Positions 1-5,376 of a stretch of 5,690 nt of DNA are shown in pieces. Source of the DNA: Legionella sp. (GTDB lineage Bacteria; Pseudomonadota; Gammaproteobacteria; Legionellales; Legionellaceae); contig DNVL01000091.1 of the NCBI GenBank assembly GCA_003507515.1, positions 1 to 5,690 of the forward strand, given 5' to 3'. Position numbers and translations under genes: made by a program. The notes beneath the pieces were generated by a model. It was not told the DNA's origin and did no database searches. It worked only from the letters and a program-made list of their open reading frames with translations. Position 1 is the first letter of the stretch; the number at the start of each line of letters is the position of its first letter.

Positions 1-1274
1 TCCAGCAAATCAATCAATCCAACAGCGTGATTCGAACGCCATTGGCCAATCAATACATCCATCATTTGGCGAAAATACTCGCGCGTCATGGGCAAATTGC
101 AACCCCTTATTTCTTCATCGTGAAATCCAATGAGATCAATGCATTTGCGGGACCTGGTGGGTACATTGGCGTGAACACGCAACTCATCCTGGCCTCAGAA
201 AATGAAAGTGAACTGGCCGCTGTCATGGCGCATGAAATGGCCCACGTGCGCCAGCATCATCTATATCGCATGATTGAACATGAAAAACAAATGCACATTC
301 CCATGCTAGCCAGCATGCTCGCCTCCATTGCACTCGGTGTGATAAACCCCGCATTGGGGAGTGGCGCGCTCATGGGATCCTTGACGGGCTTTGCACAAGA
401 CAACATCAATTATGTGCGATCCAATGAAAAAGAAGCCGATCGCATTGGCATTGACATGCTCATTAAATCAGGGCTTGATCCACGGGGAATGGCGGGTTTT
501 TTCAAAAAAATGCAACAAAGCACTCGGTATTATTACACTGACAACGTACCGGCTATTTTGCGCACACATCCCATGGATGATGACCGTATCGCCGAGGCAG
601 AAAATCGGAGCTTGCATCTCATAAAAAAAAGTTACCCCGACAACATGGATTACCATTTATTCAAAGAATTGATTCGAAATTTAGTGACCGAAGACAGCCA
701 GCCGTTGCTCAGTTACTATCAACAGGAGTGCACCAAGCATAACAATCCCACTGCCTGTCAATATGGGCTGGTCTTAACCCGGTTGAGCATGAATCAATAC
801 AAACAAGCCAAAGCAGAGGTTTTGCCTTTATTAAACAAAGATCATGATAACTTGTTCTTTCAAATTGCCATGGCGCAAGCAGAGGCGGGAAACCAAGAGT
901 TTCCGCAGGCCATCACCCGATTAAAAGAATTGCAAGAAAATTTCCCAGACAATTATGCGGCCGTTATTGAATATGCAAACGTCCTCATGGAAGCAAACAA
1001 ACCAGAGCAAGCAGCCAGTGTTCTGCTAAAAGGCAGCCGACAATTTAAAGACGATCTACCCATCTGCCAACAATTAGCACAAGCGCAAGCGAGGAGTCAT
1101 CACAAAGACTACGCCTACTTCACACTTGCGCAATGCCACATGATGCAAGGTGAAAACCGCGCGGCTATGCATACATTAAAACTAGCGAAGACAATGGCCG
1201 GTCAAGATCATCTATTGCTATTGAGGATTAGCGCGCGAATGGATGAGATCAAGGCATTGTCGGCGAAGGACTAG
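1..1274 (+). CDS. bepA: BepA-like periplasmic M48 metalloprotease with TPR repeats, 5' end cut by window edge
   Basis: Zinc metalloprotease and chaperone of the BepA (YfgC) family, which in E. coli works in the periplasm on outer-membrane protein assembly and degrades stalled LptD and BamA. Residues here are counted from the GTG at 27. The zinc site is HEMAH at 69-73, with the third ligand E136 in NEKEADRIG. H181 in THPMDDDR matches the regulatory histidine H246 of E. coli BepA. Residues from about 250 to 405 are helical repeats of TPR character, again as in BepA. The GTG at 27 is not the true start: the frame is open to the left edge (codons from base 3), and this point aligns about 60-70 residues into BepA, so the signal peptide and first segment lie outside. 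Four cysteines (235, 244, 347, 370) sit in the C-terminal part. It ends one base before the stop of the convergent transporter gene. Family assignment is firm; the exact substrate is inferred. Confidence 0.93.
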   Translation, partial: QQINQSNSVIRTPLANQYIHHLAKILARHGQIATPYFFIVKSNEINAFAGPGGYIGVNTQLILASENESELAAVMAHEMAHVRQHHLYRMIEHEKQMHIPMLASMLASIALGVINPALGSGALMGSLTGFAQDNINYVRSNEKEADRIGIDMLIKSGLDPRGMAGFFKKMQQSTRYYYTDNVPAILRTHPMDDDRIAEAENRSLHLIKKSYPDNMDYHLFKELIRNLVTEDSQPLLSYYQQECTKHNNPTACQYGLVLTRLSMNQYKQAKAEVLPLLNKDHDNLFFQIAMAQAEAGNQEFPQAITRLKELQENFPDNYAAVIEYANVLMEANKPEQAASVLLKGSRQFKDDLPICQQLAQAQARSHHKDYAYFTLAQCHMMQGENRAAMHTLKLAKTMAGQDHLLLLRISARMDEIKALSAKD

Positions 1275-1275
1275 C

Positions 1276-2778
1276 TTATGCCAACACCAATCCTAGTTTA
1301 TTGGAATTTCTGTGTAAATAATACGCGGAAAACACCATCAGAACGCCAAAAAAACAAGCGAATAATCCCATCTGCAAATAGTAATGCTGGTATATGCTCA
1401 AGCTTTCTATCGGGGACGTGATGTATTCAGGAATAGCGACCCAGCGTGCGAGTTGTCCGGATAATATATTCGACAAAGAGCACCCCAAATACCAAGCGCC
1501 CATTGCAAAACCTAATGTTTCGACATCACAGTAAAGGCCTATCATGCTTAAGCCGATGGCGCTCACCCATAATTCAGCCAGGCTGATTAAGATATAAGTG
1601 AGAGCGATGTAGTTGCCACTGATGATACCGTCATGTGCAAAACGCGCAGAAAAGGCTAACAGAAGCAATGCTGCACCCGCTAATAAGGTGCCACAGGCAA
1701 ATTGATAGGGGATCGAAAATCGTGGGAACATCCGATAAAATCGCGGCAATTGCAGTCCCAACACAATGATTAAAATAGGGTTGAGTATTTGAAATTGCGC
1801 AGGCGATATAGCCCAGCCCAACAAGTGCGAATCAGAGTTTTTTTGTGCAAACAAGACCAGAGTACTGTTCATTTGGTTATAGATGACAAAAAAAACAATC
1901 GCTTCAAAGATCAACAAGGCCGCCACCCATTGTTTGTAACGTGCTTGCCCCAAAAGCCGATGTGTTTTAATCAAAAACCAACAGATCCCCACCAAACAAC
2001 CCACTGAAATGAAAATGCTCGCGACAGCAATGTGCGAATAGGCAAACAACGCAAATAAATACAAGATCAAGAAATAACCAATCAATCGGTATTTGGCCCC
2101 GGCCGACATCGATATTTTATCCAGTCCCCAGATGATATTGTCGTACAGCGAATAGCGATGTGCAAAATTGAGGGCCGCCATGGATTTGCCCACAAATGCC
2201 AATGCAAACACGGAAAGTGGGCCATAGCGACTCTCCAGCAAGGATGGGGCAATCGACGTGGCTAATAGTGCGCCAACATTGATCGCCATGTAGAAAAACG
2301 TCATGGCTGACTTGGCATTGATTGCATCGTCCGTATAAATACGCGAGATCATGCCCGATGCCGTGCCCATTAACAAAGAACTTGCAGCGGGCGTCAATGC
2401 GTATGCTGCAATAAACAAATAATCACCCTGAGAGGAAATGACATACCCACTTAACATGATCAGTAAGTATGACAACGCTAAAAGGATACTGCCTAGTAAA
2501 ATGCTGCGTCTAAGCCCCAATACATTGTCTGCCATGTACCCCCCTAGAATTGGCATCAGATAGCACGTTGCCTGCGTTATCCCAATAAACGCATAGGCTT
2601 TAACTTGATCATATCCAAGACCATGTGAAAAAACCGATCGGGTTAAGAATAATATCAATATGGTATTGATCGCATAGCCTGAAAACCCACTCCAGAAGGT
2701 AATCATGACAATATTGCTGGTTTGAAGTTGTGGTCTGTTGAATGAAGGCCATGCATTTCTTATTGTTTTAAACAACAT
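1276..2778 (-). CDS. POT/PTR2-family (MFS) oligopeptide-type transporter
   Basis: Inner-membrane transporter of the proton-dependent oligopeptide family, 500 residues and about 12-14 hydrophobic segments, the usual size. Family marks are GGYMADNVLG (79-88), FFYMAINVG (161-169, the FYxxINxG signature), the TM7 stretch YNQMNSTLVLFAQKN (300-314) and AELWVSAIGLSM (401-412), where E402 matches the glutamate that holds the peptide N-terminus. Unusual: the proton-coupling motif ExxERFxYY reads TFWSGFSGY at 27-35, and the conserved TM4 lysine seems replaced by M137. Substrate and energy coupling are therefore uncertain. I chose the ATG at 2778 because GAGGG lies 9 bases upstream of it. The frame stays open to 2859, but that extension adds a polar stretch the family lacks and lies upstream of the likely promoter. 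The gene is divergent from the small secreted protein gene and converges on bepA with one base between stops. Confidence 0.88.
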   Translation of the reverse strand: MLFKTIRNAWPSFNRPQLQTSNIVMITFWSGFSGYAINTILILFLTRSVFSHGLGYDQVKAYAFIGITQATCYLMPILGGYMADNVLGLRRSILLGSILLALSYLLIMLSGYVISSQGDYLFIAAYALTPAASSLLMGTASGMISRIYTDDAINAKSAMTFFYMAINVGALLATSIAPSLLESRYGPLSVFALAFVGKSMAALNFAHRYSLYDNIIWGLDKISMSAGAKYRLIGYFLILYLFALFAYSHIAVASIFISVGCLVGICWFLIKTHRLLGQARYKQWVAALLIFEAIVFFVIYNQMNSTLVLFAQKNSDSHLLGWAISPAQFQILNPILIIVLGLQLPRFYRMFPRFSIPYQFACGTLLAGAALLLLAFSARFAHDGIISGNYIALTYILISLAELWVSAIGLSMIGLYCDVETLGFAMGAWYLGCSLSNILSGQLARWVAIPEYITSPIESLSIYQHYYLQMGLFACFFGVLMVFSAYYLHRNSNKLGLVLA

Positions 2779-2781
2779 ATA

Positions 2782-2792
2782 CTCCATCCCTC
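2782..2792 (-). promoter_or_regulatory. Ribosome binding site that sets the POT transporter start
   Basis: On the minus strand GAGGG (2792-2788) lies 9 bases before the ATG at 2778, and a second GGAG (2785-2782) lies 3 bases before it. The in-frame ATG at 2787 directly abuts GAGGG and has no usable spacing, so 2778 is preferred. Confidence 0.6.
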
Positions 2793-2806
2793 GCTTATGA
2801 AATGAT

Positions 2807-2812
2807 ATTGTA
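2807..2812 (-). promoter_or_regulatory. Candidate -10 box for the POT transporter gene
   Basis: The minus strand reads TACAAT, five of six matches to a sigma-70 -10 box. It would start transcription near 2800 and leave a leader of about 22 bases that contains the ribosome binding site. No good -35 box is visible at 16-18 bases, so this is tentative. Confidence 0.3.
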
Positions 2813-2831
2813 CAACAGGATTTGATTGAAC

Positions 2832-2840
2832 TGCTATAAT
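2832..2840 (+). promoter_or_regulatory. Extended -10 promoter of the small secreted protein gene
   Basis: TGCTATAAT is a perfect extended -10 element (TGn followed by the consensus TATAAT at 2835-2840). The -35 region at 17 bases (ACAACA, 2812-2817) is weak, which is typical of extended -10 promoters. TTGTAC at 2808-2813 looks closer to consensus but lies 21 bases away. Predicted start is near 2847, giving a leader of about 50 bases. Confidence 0.65.
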
Positions 2841-2848
2841 ACAAATAG

Positions 2849-2863
2849 GCACATTTCATGTGC
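2849..2863 (+). repeat. Perfect inverted repeat at the predicted transcript start
   Basis: GCACAT, spacer TTC, ATGTGC: 6-bp perfect arms around a 3-base centre. It begins about two bases after the predicted start of the small gene's transcript. It could be a DNA operator or a 5' stem-loop in the mRNA; a G at 2848 and T at 2864 could add a G-U pair to the stem. Function is not shown by sequence alone. Confidence 0.5.
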
Positions 2864-2884
2864 TACATGGAACCTTCTTCACAT

Positions 2885-2889
2885 AAGGA
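2885..2889 (+). promoter_or_regulatory. Ribosome binding site that sets the small secreted protein start
   Basis: AAGGA lies 7 bases before the ATG at 2897. The earlier in-frame ATGs at 2858 and 2867 lack such a site, and using them would put 13 or 10 polar residues before the signal peptide. Confidence 0.7.
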
Positions 2890-2896
2890 TAAAATC

Positions 2897-3151
2897 ATGA
2901 ATAAATTCACTGCTGTATTCGCTGTCTTGACGTTAACGGTGAGTGCTTCTGTATCTGCCAATCCATGCATGTCTATTGCACAAGCATGCATGAAAGAGGG
3001 GTATTACAAAGGGGGAAATACTGTGGGTAAAGGCTTGATTGAAGATTGTGTGATGCCTGTCGTCAGTAAAAGTAAAACCCTGCCCAATACTGCATTTAGT
3101 GATTCTGATCTCGCAAATTGCGGCGCAGTGTTGAAGAATAAAATGCCTTGA
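2897..3151 (+). CDS. Small secreted four-cysteine protein of unknown function
   Basis: An 84-residue protein with a textbook Sec signal peptide: MNK, a hydrophobic core (about 4-15), then SVSA with predicted cleavage after A21. The mature part has about 63 residues, is slightly basic by count, and has cysteines at 24, 31, 51 and 75 (spacing C-x6-C-x19-C-x23-C), which suggests two disulfides in the periplasm or outside the cell. A central motif reads ACMKEGYYKGGNTVGKGL (30-47), followed by DCVMPVV. I recall similar small exported proteins with a GYYKGG..GKGL..DC..P pattern in Legionella genomes, but I cannot name a characterised member and assign no function. It has its own extended -10 promoter and a good ribosome binding site, so it is a real gene, probably transcribed alone. 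The next gene converges on it 29 bases downstream. Confidence 0.82.
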   Translation: MNKFTAVFAVLTLTVSASVSANPCMSIAQACMKEGYYKGGNTVGKGLIEDCVMPVVSKSKTLPNTAFSDSDLANCGAVLKNKMP

Positions 3152-3180
3152 TATGAACGCGGGCCCAGGGCAGTGTTAAC

Positions 3181-3210
3181 TCATGCGCTGGGCGCATGCT
3201 CAGCGCATGA
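3181..3210. repeat. Nested palindrome covering the 3' end of ampG
   Basis: TCATGCGCTG (3181-3190) and CAGCGCATGA (3201-3210) are perfect 10-bp inverted arms around a 10-base centre. A second, exclusive hairpin is possible between CATGCGC (3182-3188) and GCGCATG (3192-3198). The element includes the ampG stop codon and its last codons. It lies between the convergent small gene and ampG and could act in termination or mRNA 3' stability for either, but neither strand shows a T-tract after it. Confidence 0.6.
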
Positions 3211-4431
3211 ATGACAGTCTTTACGCGCCTCTATCGTTAAACGCGATATTAGATGACGAATCATCATGAGAAAAGGCACAAACCCTAATGCCAATACAAA
3301 CGCCATTTGATACAACCCAACCCAGCCTAACCAGGATTGCAACATTGCACCCAAAGGGCCGGATAAAATACGAGGAAGCGTCGAAAAAGCGACTAAAATT
3401 GAAAATTGAGTCGCGGTAAACCGGCTGTCAGCCAAGCGCATAAACAACACAACAAGGGCGGTTGATCCTAGGCCTGCTGAAAAATTATCACTCACAACCG
3501 CCAACACAAACACAGGCACATGATGCCCAACAATAGCCAGCGCTACAAAGAGAAGATTGGTCAGTGCTTGTAGCAGACCAAATACCAGCAATGCCCGATA
3601 AAGAGACCAACGCATCAATAGCAACCCCGCCACCAATCCACCGAGTAGTATAGATCCAATCCCAATGATCTTATTCACATAAGCAATGGTTTCCAGAGAA
3701 AATCCAATCTCTTGAATCAAAAAGGGCATGACAATACCACTGGTGGTTGTAGTAAACGCCTCCCCTGTTTTATACAAAAAAATAAAAAGCAGCAAAGGGA
3801 TGATTTTAGGGCGAGATAACATCTCTCGAAAAGGTTCTATAAATGACGGCGTCTTCACCATATGGGTAGATGGTTCTGGACTAAATAATACTGCCGCCAT
3901 TCCGAAGAGCATTAAAAATCCCATCAGTCGATAGGCGATAGCCCAGCTATATTTCTGCGCAATAATGAGTGCTAACCCGCCAGCAATCAGCAACGCGAAA
4001 CGATACCCAAACGTCGCAAACGAAGCGCCTAAGCCATGCTCTAGGATGGGTAGATATTCAATCCGATGCGCATCAATCGCCAAATCTTGCGTTGCTGAAA
4101 AAAAAGCCAGCATAAACGCTAAACAAGCCATGAATAAAGGCGAGGTGGCAGGCGTACACCAAGCCATTGCATTAAATCCTAGCAACAACAACCCTTGCAT
4201 GACCAAGATCCAACTTCTGCGTTTCCCAATAGAGAAGAGAGAGAAACGATCCAGAAGAGGCCCCCACACGACTCGAAAAAGATAAGGTAATCCCACTAAA
4301 CTCAACATGCCTGTGGACAAAACCGACATGCCTGCTTCCGAAAACCAAGCTTGCAAGGTACCACTAATCAGTGCTAAAGGAAGTCCTGACGAGAATCCTA
4401 GTGTAAAAATAATGAGCAATCGCTTATTCAT
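3181..4431 (-). CDS. ampG: AmpG-family muropeptide permease (MFS)
   Basis: Inner-membrane permease of the AmpG family, which imports anhydro-muropeptides released from peptidoglycan for cell-wall recycling and, in species that have it, AmpC beta-lactamase control. It has 416 residues and about 12 membrane segments. AmpG hallmarks are GFSSGLPLALISGTLQAW (12-29), the RRSW loop after TM2 (71-74), SATQDLAIDAHRIEYL (112-127, matching SASQDIVFDAWKTDVL of E. coli), SPEP (184-187), LYKTGEAF (219-226) and FTATQFSILVAFS (338-350). It is shorter than E. coli AmpG (491), lacking the C-terminal extra segments. The start at 4431 is the only ATG in frame before TM1, but no ribosome binding site lies at normal distance; instead a five-codon mini-ORF overlaps it. 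It lies downstream of mip in the same direction. The tail (DCHSCAEHAPSA) is encoded by a palindrome. The substrate is inferred from the family; Legionella genomes can carry several AmpG-like paralogues. Confidence 0.88.
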   Translation of the reverse strand: MNKRLLIIFTLGFSSGLPLALISGTLQAWFSEAGMSVLSTGMLSLVGLPYLFRVVWGPLLDRFSLFSIGKRRSWILVMQGLLLLGFNAMAWCTPATSPLFMACLAFMLAFFSATQDLAIDAHRIEYLPILEHGLGASFATFGYRFALLIAGGLALIIAQKYSWAIAYRLMGFLMLFGMAAVLFSPEPSTHMVKTPSFIEPFREMLSRPKIIPLLLFIFLYKTGEAFTTTTSGIVMPFLIQEIGFSLETIAYVNKIIGIGSILLGGLVAGLLLMRWSLYRALLVFGLLQALTNLLFVALAIVGHHVPVFVLAVVSDNFSAGLGSTALVVLFMRLADSRFTATQFSILVAFSTLPRILSGPLGAMLQSWLGWVGLYQMAFVLALGFVPFLMMIRHLISRLTIEARKDCHSCAEHAPSA

Positions 4432-4445
4432 GACTGAATGAGCAT
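4428..4445 (-). other. Five-codon mini-ORF (MLIQS) overlapping the ampG start
   Basis: On the minus strand ATG CTC ATT CAG TCA TGA starts 8 bases after AGAGGA (4459-4454), the best ribosome binding site in this leader. Its TGA overlaps the ampG ATG as ATGA. The same site is 22 bases from the ampG ATG, too far for direct use. This layout suits translation of ampG by reinitiation, but such a short ORF could be chance. Confidence 0.4.
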
Positions 4446-4484
4446 TGAAAATGTCCTCTGAGGCGGGATTGATATAAGAATTCA

Positions 4485-4508
4485 GCCCTTCTCCTAAGGG
4501 AGAAGGGC
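4485..4508 (-). terminator. Strong hairpin between mip and ampG, likely mip terminator or attenuator
   Basis: Perfect 10-bp arms (GCCCTTCTCC and GGAGAAGGGC) with a four-base loop, starting 18 bases after the mip stop codon. On the minus strand it is followed by TGAATTCTTATATC, which is T-rich but has no clean T-tract, so termination may be partial. No convincing promoter for ampG is visible between the hairpin and ampG, so ampG may depend on read-through from mip. Confidence 0.6.
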
Positions 4509-4526
4509 GCTAGATCTACAAATGCA

Positions 4527-5222
4527 TTATTTCTTAATAGAGATCAAATGCACATTAAAAATCAATGCTTCATTCGGTCCGATCGGTCCACCCACATTGC
4601 GTGCACCATACGCTAAATTAGTCGGAACGTAAATTTCCCAGGTTGATCCAGCGGGCATCAATTGCAATGCTTCTGTCCAACCAGGTATCACTTGTGACAC
4701 CTTGAAAACAGCTGGTTTACCGGCTTTATCGGTGCTATCAAATACCGTGCCGTCAATCAAACGACCGGTGTACTCAACCGTCACTTCATCTTCTTTGGCC
4801 GGTTTACCACCCGTTCCTGCTGTGATAATTTTATATTGCAATCGACTGGGCAAAGTGACCACGCCCGCTTTTAGTTTATTTTGATTCAAAAAGGCCTCGC
4901 CTTTTTCTTTATTGACATTGGATTTTGCTTCAAATTGAGCAGCGCGTTTCGCCATTAAATCTTTTTGAAATTTACTTAAGGTATCTTTCATTTGTTGTTC
5001 TGTCAGCAACAAAGCGCCACCATTCATGCCATCTTGAATGCCTTTCGCCATGACCGTCGGATTGATTTCAATGCCTTGCCGTTTCAGGTTTTTGCCTAAA
5101 TCAATACCGACGCTGTAAGACAGTTTATCCATATCTGTGCTGAGTGCTGGCGCATCAGCCGCAACAATTCCTGTCGACATGGTTAAACCCATGCAAACCG
5201 CCGCAACTAATTTCATTTTCAT
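4527..5222 (-). CDS. mip: Mip-type FKBP peptidyl-prolyl cis-trans isomerase
   Basis: Macrophage infectivity potentiator, an exported peptidyl-prolyl isomerase that in L. pneumophila is a surface-associated homodimer promoting infection of phagocytes. It has 231 residues against 233 in L. pneumophila. Order of parts: signal peptide 1-21 or 22 (cleavage near GIVA/ADAP), an N-terminal dimerisation region with [13 protein letters not shown] (33-45), a long connecting helix (about 75-115), then the FKBP domain from about 125. Active-site positions are present: VFD at 160-162 (D162), VIPGW at 178-182 and Y205 in LAYG, which correspond to D142 and Y185 of mature L. pneumophila Mip. I chose the ATG at 5222 for the MKMKL start shared with known Mip and AGGGG 8 bases upstream; the frame stays open further upstream but is not expected to be translated. 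A hairpin follows the stop, then ampG in the same direction. The gene is divergent from ppsR. Confidence 0.97.
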   Translation of the reverse strand: MKMKLVAAVCMGLTMSTGIVAADAPALSTDMDKLSYSVGIDLGKNLKRQGIEINPTVMAKGIQDGMNGGALLLTEQQMKDTLSKFQKDLMAKRAAQFEAKSNVNKEKGEAFLNQNKLKAGVVTLPSRLQYKIITAGTGGKPAKEDEVTVEYTGRLIDGTVFDSTDKAGKPAVFKVSQVIPGWTEALQLMPAGSTWEIYVPTNLAYGARNVGGPIGPNEALIFNVHLISIKK

Positions 5223-5230
5223 ACTTAAGT

Positions 5231-5235
5231 CCCCT
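5231..5235 (-). promoter_or_regulatory. Ribosome binding site that sets the mip start
   Basis: The minus strand reads AGGGG, 8 bases before the ATG at 5222. The upstream in-frame ATG at 5249 would add MERLKGDLS before the signal peptide, lacks a site of its own, and lies upstream of the predicted transcript start. Confidence 0.7.
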
Positions 5236-5252
5236 TTTAATCTTTCCATCAA

Positions 5253-5261
5253 AATATAACA
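5253..5261 (-). promoter_or_regulatory. Candidate extended -10 promoter of mip
   Basis: The minus strand reads TGTTATATT, an extended -10 (TGn plus TATATT, five of six matches). The start would fall near 5246-5245, leaving a leader of about 23 bases with the AGGGG site inside it. No clear -35 box is seen at 17 bases. Confidence 0.45.
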
Positions 5262-5356
5262 ACATAAAATCACGTCATCATTCTGCCTAAAATTATTTTG
5301 AATTGCTAGCGCCCCTTGAAAATTCTTTAGCAGTCCAGGAGAATGGGAAACCACTT

Positions 5357-5362
5357 TATAAC
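5357..5362 (+). promoter_or_regulatory. Candidate -10 box for ppsR
   Basis: TATAAC matches five of six -10 positions. It would start transcription near 5369, only about 8 bases before the ppsR ATG, giving an almost leaderless mRNA. This fits the absence of a ribosome binding site there, but there is no clear -35 box and an upstream promoter is equally possible. Confidence 0.25.
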
Positions 5363-5376
5363 AGCGTAAATAATAA

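Noticed and set aside
27..29. GTG at 27 as the start of the M48 protease
   Set aside because: The frame is open upstream to the window edge, and the position aligns well inside the BepA catalytic domain, after where a signal peptide should be. The gene is truncated by the window.
391..656. Open frames on both strands inside bepA (391-624 plus, 468-656 minus)
   Set aside because: They lie within a clearly conserved metalloprotease frame, have no recognisable domain or ribosome binding site, and look like shadows.
2779..2859. N-terminal extension of the POT transporter from the ATG at 2859
   Set aside because: It adds 27 residues absent from the family, crosses the divergent promoter region, and the ATG at 2778 has better ribosome binding site spacing.
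3152..3180. GC-rich bases after the small gene (GGGCCCAGGGC) as a terminator
   Set aside because: Only short competing palindromes and no following T-tract, so a terminator cannot be supported here.
3728..4285. Plus-strand open frames inside ampG (3728-3934 and 3965-4285)
   Set aside because: Antisense to a well-conserved permease, low-complexity shadow translations without start signals.
5343..5369. Mini-[11 protein letters not shown] just upstream of ppsR
   Set aside because: AGGAG is only one base before its ATG, too close to work, and it does not overlap the ppsR start. I treat it as chance, unlike the ampG case.
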